Source: Lepturacanthus savala
Lineage: Eukaryota; Chordata; Actinopteri; Scombriformes; Trichiuridae
Reading direction: 5' to 3'
DNA: 64,000 nt
NCBI GenBank assembly: GCA_030544235.1
Contig: CM060472.1
Coordinates: 17,357,654 to 17,421,653 of the forward strand
How positions within the stretch are numbered: the first letter of the stretch is position 1; every line of letters begins with the position of its first letter. Both the position numbers and the translations under genes were made by a program. Shown piece after piece: positions 34,314-47,575 of this stretch. The notes under the pieces were generated by a model, which was not told the DNA's origin, made no database searches, and saw only the letters and a list, made by a program, of their open reading frames with translations.

Positions 34314-36204
34314 GTTGAGGGAAAAGAATATAATACAAGTTCCATTATTAATTAAATTATCTGTCCATGCAGCAAGATCATTTTATGACAAAAAACCTTA
34401 AAATAAAACCTTGATGGCAGCAGATTAATATTTTGGTAAATGATAAAAGGGGGGATGAATGGGGTGTTTTTCTTTCTCAGTTACTGTGTAGCAGTTTCCT
34501 GTCATGAGTGGAAATTTACTTTCAAAATTTATGCAAAAATGTCTGGAAAAAATTGTGAAAGCGGAGCTCAAAGATAAAACATCAGAGAGAGGAAGGTCAG
34601 CGGGTCACAGCTGTTAAATCCCAGAGCTCACTGATATTTTCCTGAAAACCCTCAGACAGCAACGACGAGGACACACACAAGGAATCACCACCTGCTTCCA
34701 TCCACAGGCTGGTTCTAACACCACCCCCACAGTGACCCGGATCAGGCCCCAAACTCTCAGATTGCTGATGGATGTACATCATCACTAGATGAGCTTGTGA
34801 CAGTCACACAACTTACGGAGAAAGTGACAGTCGATCACTTTTTGAAACACTTTGTTCTTTGTTGAGAATATTAAAAAATATTCTCACACCTGTAAAACTG
34901 GAATAAAACCTGCCTCAGTGTCACATCTGATGATTATATTTATTTAAAGCTGGTTTGTGACGACCTCTGTCATCATCTTTCTCTGACGCCAGTGACCTCA
35001 TCTTCTTTTAGATTTTGCAAAGTGAAATAGTAAGAATCAATTTGCATTTATGAAGCTAGATAAGTTCCAGCTTCACAATATAATAAAGAGTAAAAACATA
35101 AAGTTCGATGCTTTGTCAGACAGAATCTGACTTCTGAACTTCAAACACACGTCAGAAATCCCACGGATCTTAATATATTTATTTCTGAGGTTTCTCTTTG
35201 TTCTCAAGCTGTGTTGACACAATCTTTTCTCTGTCTTTCTGAAAAACTGACAACAAAGAGGTGTTTTTTTATGAATATATCAACTGTTTTCCAAGGAAAC
35301 GTCAATATCTCCTGTGGGACAGTAAATATATAATATGAATGAAAAGATATTAACCTCTTAATCCCCTCTGCCTCAGGCCCCTATTCTGAAATAAAAAGAA
35401 ATTATATCTCTCCAACTGCTAAGTCAATGGGATTAATCTTGGTGTCATAATAAAAACATGTGTGAGATGTCTGCAAATGTTTCAGCATCAATATACTTTC
35501 AGAATGAATATCCTGTTGGAATCATGCCTTTGAATTGTCTAAATTTAACTTATCAACTATTCAAACATCCTGGATTCTAGGAATCTAAGAATTCTAGGCT
35601 TAACAGATTAAATCATCTTATTTGCAAAGCACAAAATTAAATGTGTATTTCATGCATCTTTGATTTTTTATGGCAGAAATAACCAATGAGAAATTGTCTT
35701 TAATCTGTTAAAGCAGGAATAACATGAAATAATTAATGCTTCCTTAATCCTTGATACAGAAGAATCCCTGAAAAAATATGACCCCACTTCCTTTCTGTGT
35801 CAGCAAACTACTGTTTCCTTTCAGTCTTCTTCTCTTTCAAAGAACAAAGTGAAAACAAGTGTGAGAGTTCATTCATTCCTCTGCTGGGAAGAAAATACAC
35901 AGCCAGCAAACTCTTCAGCATTATTTACATTAGATTCAGTAGCTCTGCCCTTCATCCCCTGAGAGATATCAGAGATATCAGAGAGAGAGATGCTGACCTG
36001 TGGAGAACATCTTTGAGTAAGTCCTTGCCTAAACATCTCAGACGTGATGAAAGGCTTTGTTTTTCTCAGCCTCTGTTAATGGGCCCAATCAATGTGGGAG
36101 AGCCATGTTTTTTTCCACATATCCTGACGCTCTGGGAAACACAGGAAGGTGTTTAAAATACATTGATTTCATGACGGTTGACGAGCACCAGCGAGGTGAA
36201 AGTA

Positions 36205-36320
36205 ACTTGAAGGTAACCTTAAGATAACATGAAGGTAGCCTGAAGGTAACATGACGGTAACTTCAAAGTAACACAAAGGAAACATGAAGGTAATGTGAAG
36301 GTAACCTGAAGATAACCAGA
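36205..36320 (+). repeat. TGAAGGTAAC minisatellite
   Basis: About ten degenerate 11-12 base units, (C/A)(T/A)TGAAGGTAACC. Confidence 0.9.
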
Positions 36321-36356
36321 AAAAGCACCTGAGAGTCAGCGTAGAGCATAATCAAC

Positions 36357-36419
36357 CAATGAATGAATGAATGAATGAATGAATGAATGAATGAATGAAT
36401 CGATCAATCAATCAATCAT
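36357..36419. repeat. GAAT array passing into AATC array
   Basis: (ATGA)n of about 11 units, then (ATCA)n of five units. Confidence 0.95.
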
Positions 36420-36777
36420 TATTAGCAGGTAAACTAGCAGCTAGACACATACACACCATCAGAGATGGAGCCTCGCTGCAGCCCCACACCAACTCTAATC
36501 TGTCACTAACGGCAACCACCTCATCAGCCGACATGATGTGCAGCTTAATTGTAGGAGCTGATGAGGTCTGATGAGGCTGCCACTTATTCAATTCCCCGGC
36601 CTGTTATTTTGATAATGGTGTAGGAGCCACCTCCTCATCTTCCTCACTCTGCTCCTCTCAGCCTCCCAGCAGGAGGCAACTGACACCAACTGTTTGGAAA
36701 AACAATTTGAACATGTTCTTCTAATGCCCAGCCCTAATCTCATACTGCTTCTTTTTGATGGGATAACCAGATTCCAC

Positions 36778-37132
36778 GACCTATTACAACCTGCCACGAC
36801 CCATCATGACCTATCACAACCCATCACAACACGTCGCATCCTGACCCATGATGAGCCGCCATGCCTATCACAACCCATGATGACCCACGGTGACCTGCCA
36901 TGACCCACCTGTCATGACGACCCATGACGACCCATCATCACCTATCATGACACTTCACGACCCATCACAACCCACCACAACCCATCACGACCCGTCATGA
37001 GCATTCAAGATAATCCACCATGACCTATCACAACCCATCATGACCCATGCCGACTAACTACAACCCACCACGACACTTCACGACCCTTCACGACCCTTCA
37101 CGACCCATCACAACCAGCCACAATCTGCCATG
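36778..37132 (+). repeat. ACGACCCATCACAACC minisatellite
   Basis: About 40 degenerate 8-9 base units, CATCACAACC, CATGACGACC and CTTCACGACC. Strongly strand-biased: A and C dominate the plus strand. Confidence 0.95.
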
Positions 37133-40100
37133 ACGCCCTTCACCTTTCTTGCCCTCTTATTAAATAACTGGACTTTGAATAACCATTCTTTTTTTCAGTC
37201 AAAAAGCAAATAACTTCAAATATTTGGCTGTACAGTGTTTACTGGCTTATAGTGTGTGAGTGTGTGTGAGTGAGAGTGTGGCGGAAAGCACAATGAGAGG
37301 AAGGAAACAGTGGAGAGAAGCAGTAGTTGAGCAGAATAACAGATGGCTGAATGACAGACAACATAGTTGTGATTCTCATCCTCAGCTTGGTGCAGAGACA
37401 GAGATGTGATGTCACAGAGGGAGATGGAGCATCTTGTGATGTCACAGAGGGGGGCAGAGAGTGTGGGACAGCTCATCAAAATGCATCACAACTTATAAAC
37501 TCTCGTGATTTATGACGTGGCTGAGTTTCAAATGTAATGTTTCTGTAGAAACATTCTGCATGTAGGTGGTCACACATTCATCAGGCCCAGTTGCACAAAG
37601 AGAGAGAAGACAACTCAGCAAATAATGGATCTGACATCAGCCACAGAGTTTATGAAACTGTAAGAAGTGACTCCAAATCTGGCTGCAGACATAAAGAGGT
37701 ACGGGTGTCAATAAAATACCTCTGATGGACTGAAGACCTGAAAATGATTTATTCTTAAATCAATCAGATCTTATTTTAAGATTTATTGTCATGTTTCTGC
37801 ATGGACTTTAATTAAATTGTCTCCTCAAATTGCACATAACATTTCCAAAGTTCCTTCCAGGATTTTATGTTAATCCTCCCACAACATTCTCAGATTTTTG
37901 TTGACTGTCACCTCCCCACAACATCCTGGCAACACAATAATATTAATAAAAAAATGTTTCACTATCTAATGAACATTAAGGTTAAACATTCAATGGACCT
38001 CAAAATATATATTTTTTTTATTTTCTTTTAGTAATATTTAATGCAGAAAAACACCATGATTACACATTTACACATTCACAAAAGATCTGTTTTATGCGAA
38101 CTGAACATTCAGCCACTGCAACTTTAAGAAATCCACCCGGACATTCACTGTGTTCATCAGCACTGCTGTAACCAGCTCCTTTTTCTCAGACACTGAGACA
38201 CATTCTCTCCCACATAGCTTCTTGTTCATCATATTCAGATTTTGTTGCTGTAGCCAACTTTCTAATTCTATAGACTCACCTTTCATGTTCTGTTTGCAAT
38301 CACATTCATTATTATAAGAACACAAGCAACTCTCATTCAAACACTGACGATGTTTGAGCCTGATGTCATTTGCATGATCATTCTTGCAAAACATCCGTCA
38401 ACCACACACGCAATCTATGTACCTCTTATTAAATTAATAATTGCAGAGTTGTAATTTCTTTAAAAAAAATGCAGATTGTTTCTTGATTGTTTATTTTGAA
38501 CTGTTGAGGCAGTGATTTCTCTTTTTATTGTTCATTCTGCTCTTATAACACATCGACTGCAGCGGTGCCAGGCCTGCAACTGTAAAACACTCTTTCCACT
38601 GGATCCCTGCCTGGAATATCCAGGGATATCTAGAAAAACAAAAGGCCATATTTATAAGGGTCAGTTGTTGTGGGCTTATAGATTAGGGCCGATACTGACG
38701 AGGCAGCAACATTTAAAAGCTTACATGGAGAAGGTACAATCTGGAGTTCACCAGGGGCACGGCGAATCAATACCAGCTCCACTCAGAAATCTGCTGTAGC
38801 CTATAATCCTTGATCTCCAAGGCCATTTGCTTTGCAGCCTGAAATTGGATACACCCTGACTGCTCCCCCTCGCCCCCACTGCACCCCGCCACGCAGAGCC
38901 CGCCGCTCGCTCCACAAATAAGACATCCTGAAAAATTGATCTGAATGCATCTGTGGCGAGATTACGTCTCAGGCTAAAAGAGAGATATGACTAGCTCAAG
39001 GTAATTCATAAATCTGTGTGGGTATGTGTAAGAGGATCATGGTGTAGTGTTGGTACAGTATTATCAGAACTACATCGCTGTGTAGCAAAGAGGCCATTAA
39101 GTCAATACCTGCACAGATGGTAGGGGTCATATTATGAAAACAACAGCTTCACTTCATTTGCAAAATATAAGTAAAATTAACAATTAAATCAGAAAAAAAC
39201 TGTTGTTCCATTGTCTGGGTGAATACTCTTTTCTGATTAGCTGGAAGGTCTGTGTCAAAGGTTTAGAAGAGAATTTCATTTCAGGGCTGAGGCGAGCACA
39301 GCCCACTGTTTGTGGCTTTTATGAGGAATATTTTCCTCCACTGTCAGGCCTATGTTGTTATCAAAGGCAGATGTGATAAAGCTCCACAGGTCCTGCGAAC
39401 GTCATCAGTCACACTGGATAATACGAAGTAGTAGTTTAACTCAGAGAACATACCTACATGTTCTCCACTGCAACTTAATGATAACAATCTGAGCCTGGCA
39501 GGGAAAAAATAACACTTATAGAGGACAAACACAGCTGGGGATGGACATATTTTATAGCATGTGGATGTGAAGTGAGCTGCTGCTTCCTGCTAAACACTGG
39601 ACCAAATTCAGGACTCTCTGCTTGATGACTCCAACATGACTCTCAGAGGTAGGAAGACAGGGTCCATGCTGAAAAACCCATTAAAGCTTAGTTGTTGTTA
39701 CTAATGATTGCAGAGGATGCTTATTCGGTCCATAGCGAAACCTTCATGTAAGACAAAGAAGTCCTTCTCCTCCACGTCGCGCATCAAAACTGTAACATGT
39801 ACTTCGATTCAAGTTCAATCAGCTGATCTAACTTCATCCGCCAGAGCTCAGCTGTCAAACTGACTGATCGGCTTCTGTAGCTTAACTGAGTTGTTACCTT
39901 ATAAACTAACCCAGGAAAACACACTGATGATCATTTGCAGTTCTAAATAGTTGTTATTTAGAGAAAACAACTATTTAGAAGAAAGGATGCAGCAGAAGAA
40001 AACAAAATGAAGTAGAAAAGAAACCAACAATAACTGAGTGGCTGTTATAGTCTCTCAAACATGTCTATTATTTAATCAATTCACTGAATGTCAATGAAGC

Positions 40101-40698
40101 AAAATCCAACAAACATAAATTAGTTGTCTTGTTGGCAGATGACAATGATGTATAAGCATCAATCATTTAGATTAGGTTCATAAATCCTTTCTGTGCCCCC
40201 CCCCCTCCCAAGTCAAATTAACTCAGGTCAAAATGAACACAATATTTTTGTGTACCTGTATATGTATGGCACTAAAGTAGATAGGCCAAGAAGCCTAAAA
40301 TAACTGATAAATTATAAACAAATTGATAAAATGTGAACAAATTGATCATATATACTGTAAATATGATGTAATATTAAAAATATAACAAAATGAAAATTAA
40401 ATGCAATATTACATGGGTAAGGGGGCCTGTGTGTGTGGAGCCTGTATGTGAGGAGTTTGTATTAGTCGCCTCTCTGCTGATGTTTTACTCCCCTGCTGCT
40501 GTGTATTGTTAGAGTGGCAGTTGTTGGACTCTCTGAGGCCTTTAAGCTCTGTTTTCCTCCCATTACTTGAGCCCGGTGGGGGACAGACAGTTGTAGTGAG
40601 ATGCGATGCAGCACAGCAGGAGACGTCCCCAGATACCACGGATTCATACTTTCCACCTGACGCACAGAATGGAGGGAACAGAGACGACAATTACCAGA

Positions 40699-40823
<125 letters not shown>

Positions 40824-40904
40824 CAATCCCAGCTCCACTCTGAAGGCTGTCTCAGGGCCAAGCTGCAGGTAATGAAAGCAACACACTTCTAATGGACTAT
40901 TGAT

Positions 40905-41008
<104 letters not shown>

Positions 41009-42420
41009 CTCAACAAACAAAGGAAGAAAAAGGGGACTGTCAGAAATCAGTGTGTTGTTTGTGTGTCCATGTCTGTGAGCTACTGTAAATCTATTATATT
41101 GAAGTTGGAAAAAGCAGAAGAAATGAACCAAAAACTTCATCTGGATCCACAGCTGCCGCTCTGCAGCCATGGTTACATACGCGATATAACTTCAACCTGA
41201 CTGATGATTTTGATCAGGAATTCTGTTCTCATGGATATTATATAAAATGATCTGATGAGATGCGTGTTCATGCTGAAGTGTTTGTGCAAAGTTGCTCTGC
41301 ACCTGCTGTGAAGTGTCTAATCTGCTGTAAATTCAGTTTAAAAAAGAGTCTGTTAATACAGTTCTGTTTTGAGCTATGTGAACCTTGAGGAGTTCAACAA
41401 TCATTCAATCTTTTAGAAATCTCAATCATTCAATCTGAAAATAACTGCCCCCGAATAAAAACATGAATCTGAAATATGAATCTGAATCATGAGCTCATAC
41501 AAACATTTAATCGTTAGCAGCAGTAATTATACCACAGTGACACAGTGTCTCCTCCAGGATCTAATATTCACACTTCCACTTAAAAAGTCTCAAAACCAAG
41601 TAAATTGTGAGTCATGAAAGGTCAGACTGTGTCAATGCATGTGCTCAGTCAGCTTTAATAACAGCTGACAGATGTCTGACAGAAATCATGCATGAATTTT
41701 CAAATGAATTGACTTGACTTTTTAATTTTCACCTGGTGCCTGAATATTGTCATTTTCATCATTAATTGATGCAGAAAAAAAGACAACCTGGTTCATAAAT
41801 CACAAGAAAGCTGAAAATGAAAATGATTTGATGCTCCAAAGTTCCTGGAGGATCTAGATTAATATTCTAATAATATAAAGATTATTAATGAGATTATCAA
41901 AAGGATAATCCCTCTCACCCGGACCAGGGTTAGTGTAGTTAGGTTTGAGCTGTGACTGGGCGATCATCTGATTAAAAGTGGAATATCCGTGTGTCTGAGA
42001 CATGAGTCAGGACCAGGTGTGTTTCCTTCGCCCTTCACCTCCAGCGGCAGTAGCCGCGGCGATTCTCATATAAATACACACACAAAGACACAAATAGCCT
42101 CAGGTGACAAAAACAAGTGGGATGGCTTCACAGTGAGTCTGTAATGGAAGGCGTCTGTTGGCAGAGCTGCTACTCTCTCTGGTGTTTGTGTGTGTGTGTC
42201 CCCGACCTGCTGCTGGCAGCGGTGGGATGAATGAATGGGCGTCCGGTGGCGCTCCAGAAATAACTGTGCTGACCACTCTGACCTCTGCGTGTTCTCACAC
42301 AGCCTGCGTCCTGTTCTAATGGAGGCTCACGCTCTATTCTGGGGGCAGCAGCCAGATTTATCTCTGCCCTCTGTGTCCTGGGACGGTGACAGTGACGCGG
42401 CCGCTGTAACTGATGACTGC

Positions 42421-42442
42421 TTTTTTTTTTTTTTTTTTTTTT
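42421..42442. repeat. Poly(T) run, 22 bases
   Basis: Homopolymer with no flanking retroelement that I recognise. Confidence 0.95.
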
Positions 42443-42594
42443 ACTGCTTCCCTGACGCAAGCAAACACAAAATCAGTCAGGTGACCTCGGCCCCATCACT
42501 GCTGCTGGGACTATAGAAAATAAAATTTAAAAAAATCAAAGATGCTAAAAACAGGATAGGGTCCAGGACAATGATTTATCATTTAGGAAATACA

Positions 42595-42657
42595 GAGATA
42601 GATATATAAATATATAGATATATAGACAGACAGACAGACAGACAGATAGATAGATAA
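42595..42657. repeat. ATAG/ACAG tetranucleotide array
   Basis: ATATAGATATATAG, then (GACA)5, then (GATA)3. Adjoins copy 2 of the linked element. Confidence 0.95.
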
Positions 42658-42660
42658 ATC

Positions 42661-42758
42661 TGGAAAAACACAAACACAACAGAAGGTGAAATCATATTTA
42701 ACCATTTTTTATCTGGAGCTGCATATATAAGCTGAATATTCTTCACCTTCAGTGTCAG
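42661..42758 (-). repeat. Microsatellite-linked dispersed element, copy 2
   Basis: The reverse complement matches 30411-30515 (CTGACACTGAAGGTGAAGAA, CAGATAAAAAA, ATATGATTTCACCTTCTGTT, TTTTTCCAG). The similarity may extend to 42840 on this copy. Confidence 0.8.
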
Positions 42759-43019
42759 TTTTTCACAGAAAAAATTCTGAACTACTTTCTCCTTCACTGT
42801 TCTACATTTATTTGCATATTTTTTTTCCTGCAGATGCAAATTTGACTCAGTGATAATAGATACTTAAAAAATGTATTTAAACACTACTAGTTTTAACTAG
42901 TAACTTAATTAATTCTTTAAGTGTTATATTAACACTGGCGATTTTACTGTATAGACTATGCAGTGAAACAACTTTCTTTGTTTCCTTTTTTCTGAGTCAC
43001 TTACAGAAACATTATATAT

Positions 43020-43150
43020 ATTTAATGTTCTATATTTCCCAGTGAAACTAATTATTCTAGGTTTAAACAGTTACAAGAGAGAATTAAATCAAATCCACAA
43101 GATTGATTAGACGACAAGAAAATAGGTGGAACATTGCGCCGATGCTGATC
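43020..43150 (+). repeat. Dispersed repeat related to 3.58 kb
   Basis: Shares TTTCCCAGTGAAAC.AATTATT, ATTAAATCAAAT and AAGAAA..AGGTGGA(A/G)CA with 3580-3700, but lacks its hairpin. Confidence 0.5.
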
Positions 43151-43653
43151 GCAGGATGAGTCACAAACACAGATTTTACAGTTAAAATAGAGACACAAGG
43201 TTCAAACTACGAACATGTATTTTTCACTTCATGGGCCTTTAAAATGACATGTTAATGTTTTAGTTTGGTTGTAAATGATGTGTACGGATAGTTTCAGGCA
43301 GCGAACCAGGCTGCAGTGGAACAGAAGCTGTGATGATGTGATAATCTAAAGAAGGTGTGGGTGAGAGAGGAGGAACCGCTGAACCTCACGCCGACAGCAG
43401 CTGAATTACTTGCATACCACAGAGACCTCGGAGCATGATTATCCTCCTCAGCAAACTTAATCTTCTTTCTGGAGGACGGCGGCGGCCGGGAGGCTGCGAG
43501 CTCACTGACCTACTGTATCTGCTGAGAGGAGGAATATTATTCTCTGCTACAGAAACGCACTGCCTCAGGGCCTGAAGTAGATGAGAGGTGACTGATGGCT
43601 GAAACCTGGAATCTGTGGGTCCATGAAGATAACTGCACAATGCAGGACTTTAT

Positions 43654-43715
43654 TCCCAGGAGGAGGAGGAAGAGGAGGACAAGGAGGAGCAGGAGGAGAA
43701 GGAGAAGCAGGAGGA
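43654..43715. repeat. GGA/AGG purine-rich tract
   Basis: AGGAGGAGGAAGAGGAGGAC and similar, all purine on the plus strand. Confidence 0.9.
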
Positions 43716-43789
43716 TTGAGATCTGAGAGAGCTACGATCACATCATCAGCTGATTCTAACAACACTGCTCCCAGCATCTGTATATGCAT

Positions 43790-43935
43790 ACACACCAACT
43801 ATTACACACCAACAACTACACATAGACGAATACACACCAACTACTATACTCTGACCAATAGACACCAACAAATACACACCAGCTACTACACACTGACCAA
43901 TACACATTAACAACTACACACCAATTACTACACAA
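43790..43935 (+). repeat. CACACCAACTACTACA minisatellite
   Basis: About nine units of 15-16 bases, AACTACTACACACCAA with AATAGA and GACCAAT variants. Confidence 0.92.
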
Positions 43936-44027
43936 CGACTTGGTGCAGTTTGTGCTTTAATCTGAAATAATTTAGCAATTTACAGACTTGGCTTATGTTA
44001 AACGTTGATCTCAGTAACTGTAGCCTT

Positions 44028-44128
44028 CAGTAAATGTAGTGAAGTGAAGTATAAAGTAGCATCACATGGAAATACTCAAGTCAAGTATAAGTACCTGAAA
44101 ACTGTACTTAAGTATTTGAGTAAATGCA
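44028..44128 (-). repeat. GAGTAC dispersed repeat fragment
   Basis: The reverse complement reads ATTTACTCAAATACTTAAGT then TTTTCAGGTACTTATACTTG, the same order as the 45.34 kb copy. Confidence 0.65.
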
Positions 44129-44999
44129 GCACAGAAACAGCAGGTTAACTGCTCGATACTGCGGAGGAGGAGGAGGCACACAGAAGCGAGGGATAAAAGA
44201 AAGGAAGAGGAAAGGATAAGAGCAAGGACAACATGAAGCAGTGGAGAAGATAGAAGGGATCAAGAGGAACAGCTGGGACGGGGTCACGGGGTCAAGCTCA
44301 GGAAGCGGGCGATGTCAAAGTCGTCCTTTCATCTGCAACTTTCCCTCCAGTTTAACCTTCCAAACGCTCAGGTTGATCCAACTTCCTGCTTCCTCTTCCA
44401 TCACTTCTTCCCCTCGCTGCCCTCCTTCCATCTGCTCTCTTTCATCTCTTCTTCCTGTCACATTTCCTCAGCTGCTAATCTGTTTCTTCCCATGCTGCTG
44501 CTGCTGCTGCTGTATTTCTCTCTGTGACTGTGGTTGTGTATCTTCTTGTGGAGGTGGAGCAGTAATAAGTCTCCTCTTCCTGGGCGAGCCGCCCTCCTCT
44601 GCCTAAACAAACTCTGAAGCCAATCAAAGATCATATTAGTTTCTGTGGAAGGTGAACACTTTATATTTCAGTGACAGATCCTCTCAGCGGCTCGTCTCCC
44701 TCTAACCGTCCTGATTGATACAGTTCAGCGGCAAAACAAACAAAGCGTGACAAATCCAGATTATTGTCTGCGGGCGAGATAAGGTTATAATGAGAAAGTG
44801 CATCAGGGGAAATTGATCCTTTTTCAGGAAGCTGTCTGATTTACTAGAGACGCCAATAATAACTTCCTGTGTGTCCTGATGCTGATGGAGGCTGCTGGAG
44901 GTGGAAGGTTCCTGCTCACAGGATGGATTTCATTACCCAGCAATATCCGGAGAATCGCGTTAGCAAGGGAGGATTGGTGCTAATTATTATCATCACACA

Positions 45000-45025
45000 T
45001 GCACACGGACACGCACGCACCCGTG

Positions 45026-45121
<96 letters not shown>
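45000..45121. repeat. CA microsatellite with CG leader
   Basis: GGACACGCACGCACCCGTGC then GCGC, passing into about 91 bases of pure CA. Confidence 0.98.
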
Positions 45122-45123
<2 letters not shown>

Positions 45124-45222
45124 TGTACTATAAAACAAATATGCTGTGATGAATGTAAATTAACATTATGTGACTATGAATTACCATCAAATGTAGTTTT
45201 AAAGACATTTTTAATCATTATT

Positions 45223-45238
45223 ATTATTATTATTATAT
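45223..45238. repeat. TTA trinucleotide run
   Basis: (ATT)5. Confidence 0.9.
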
Positions 45239-45337
45239 TTTGAAAGGTAAAATTATTGTTATATGTTACGTCAATGAATACATAATGGATTCTGCTCTTA
45301 ATTTCTATGGAAAAACACCGAAGGAAAACATGAACAG

Positions 45338-45712
45338 AGCTGGAAGGTAACTAAGTACATTTGCTCAAGTATTGTATTTAAGTACAGTTTTGAGGTACTC
45401 ATACTTTACATAAGTATTTTCATGCAATGCTACTTTATACTTCACTTAATTTATCTGACAAACTGCAGTTACTGTCAGATGCAGATTTGAATATGTTACA
45501 TAAATTAATAAACATTAATATTATCATCTACAATACATTTTCGTTTTTTAAATCTGCACTTTGTGTGAAAGCTGCCAAATACTATAATGCAGTACTTTTA
45601 CTTTTAAAATATAATGTTAAAATGCTGTCAAAAGTATAGTAGTACAGTCTCTACAATGAGTACATTCAGGACTTTTACTTTACTGCAGTAAAGTATCCGA
45701 GTACTGCAAACA
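45338..45712 (+). repeat. GAGTAC dispersed repeat, longest copy
   Basis: Starts AGCTGGAAGGTAACTAAGTA, continues TACTTTATACTTCACTTAAT and CTGCAGTTACTGTCAGATGC, and ends AGTAAAGTATCCGAGTACTG. I recall this opening and ending from one of the commonest teleost repeats. Fragments of it occur at 5.71, 21.77, 44.03, 56.55, 60.87 and 63.08 kb. Confidence 0.7.
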
Positions 45713-45784
45713 AACAATTCACAGCTCAGCACCCACAGTCGACACACAGATGTATCATGGGAAAACATGTCTGACACTGTGGCA

Positions 45785-45809
45785 GTGTGTGTGTGTGTGT
45801 GTGTGTGTA
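45785..45809. repeat. GT microsatellite
   Basis: Pure (GT)12 followed by a G-rich run. Confidence 0.95.
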
Positions 45810-46185
45810 GGGGGGGTGGGTGGCTCTCAAAAAAATTACCATAGATTACTGGAGGATGACTGACAGGTTCAAAACCAGCTTTTTGTGACTTACCAAGTGA
45901 TTAGGGACTTGCCTTAATTCAGTGAGAAATGTTTTAATACTGTGGGCTGTCGCTGCTGTCTTGGCACTGTTGCTGTGGTGACGTGGGAAGGAATCTTTTT
46001 CTGCAACAGCACCCAGCAGCAAAGGTGGCACAGGCCCTGCTGTACCAATGGGGGCAGCACCCGGTTCAGGACCGGGAGCCTTGGTGTCAATCTGGACCAG
46101 AAAAGCAGGAATTGGATCTGGATTTTCAAACATATTCCTGTTCGATGGGGGGGATTAAAAAGGCAAAAAATAAATCTAAAATTTG

Positions 46186-46265
46186 ACCTATCTGGTTTTG
46201 ATACAATTAGCCCAATATTGAGCAGAATTATCTCGAATTATCATAATAATGATTTTGCTTGTTTA
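46186..46265 (+). repeat. AGTCCAATATTGAA dispersed repeat, copy 2
   Basis: ATCTGGTTTTGATACAATTA then GCCCAATATTGAGCAGAATT. The best match is the 50.32 kb copy. Confidence 0.6.
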
Positions 46266-46495
46266 ACCTGTTTTTTTGAAAATAAGATTAAAGGACAAAA
46301 AGCCAGTCACTGTGGTTTGAAGAGAAATTGTGAAAACAGACAGTGTCAGGGAGGGAAAAGCCAGAGTGCTGCGAGGAAAAAAGCTTGTACATATTGCATG
46401 TTTCCGTTTGCTTCTGTCCCTCAGGTCTGTGGCTGCTTCCTGATGTGGTTTACATTATTTATCCAGCATCTATTGGACAATATCGGAGCCAGAGC

Positions 46496-46640
46496 TCAAC
46501 TCTCAGCCCTCAGCCTTCAGCTCTCAGCCCTCAGCTCTCTCAGAACCCTCAGCCCTCAGCTTTCAACCCTCTCAGTTTTCAGCTCTCACCTCTCAGCTCT
46601 CACCCTCAGCCCTCTCAGCTCTCTCAACCCTCAGCTGTCT
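46496..46640 (+). repeat. CTCAGCCCTCAGCTCTCAGC minisatellite
   Basis: About 12 degenerate 7-12 base units of CTCAGC, CCTCAG and TCTCAG. It underlies the SAL/SSL-rich tail of a 246-codon open frame that I reject as a gene. Confidence 0.92.
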
Positions 46641-47404
46641 TTTTTCTGCTTTATACAGTTGTTTGGCAGATGGTCCTCCTGAAGACACACCTCCTTGTTT
46701 ATTTAGCTGTTTGTTTGTTGACAGTGAAATTAAATCCCACAAAGATCATAACTGTGACTGAGCAGCAACACATACAGTCAAACGTTATCAATCTCCTTCC
46801 TGCCAACAGCATCACACACTACGGGCCGAACATGAGATTACTCACCTGCCAAAACCAAACAATAGCTAATGTATCTGAGGTGGAATCACATTCACCATTG
46901 GTGTCGTTCCTCAGCTGTTTAATGCATTGTGGGGCGAAGGGCTTTAATCAGCGAGTTTCAGTGCAGCCAACGGATTAAATCACTTTTTATCTGTGCTTCT
47001 TTGACTTTCCCTGTGCTCAGGGTTGCAGCGTAAATCATAACGTGTCCCTGCTGGGCTCACTTCACTGTGCTTTATAGCTGCAGTCACATTTCATGAATTC
47101 CATTTATTTTGGGTATTGAGTAGATTCCACATCCACTGAAAAACAAGGATAACTCTATTCTCACCTGAACTGCAAAGTTCATCATTTTTTCAGAAAGGAG
47201 GTTATTGGGTCTACATGAAGTTCGTCCATCTGTGTGTTATTGTGTGTGTATACAGTGTTGCCATGGTGACAGGAGTGGCGGCTGCACCAGCATCCAGTCT
47301 CAGAGGGAAATGTGGATGTTTCTTCAGATACATATCATTGTTTCTCATTAATGCATATTTTCCAAAATACTGTTAAAATGTGAGAAGGCTGTCCTAAAGG
47401 CCAG

Positions 47405-47575
47405 GGTGTCTTGTGTTTAGTTGAGGTTAGGTTAGTCTTAGGTTAGGTTCAGGGTATGATTGGTTAGGTAATCGGTTAGGTTAGGATTGGTATAGGTTAG
47501 GTTAAGGTTCGTTTAGGTTTCGGTTGGGTTAGGTTTAAATTAGTTCAGGGTAGGTTATATTAGTTTAGGGTTACA
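47405..47575 (+). repeat. Degenerate GGTTAG / TTAGG tract
   Basis: About 20 occurrences of GGTTAG, GGTTTAG or AGGGTT variants, irregularly spaced. It resembles telomeric repeat (TTAGGG) diluted with TTAGG units but has no pure block. Confidence 0.8.

Noticed and set aside
35797..36156. 119-codon plus-strand open frame
   Set aside because: No homology, no splice context on the plus strand, length within chance.
45942..46682. 246-codon plus-strand open frame
   Set aside because: The C-terminal third is the CTCAGC minisatellite, the middle overlaps a dispersed repeat found at 17.2 and 50.3 kb, and no domain or homology is recognisable.
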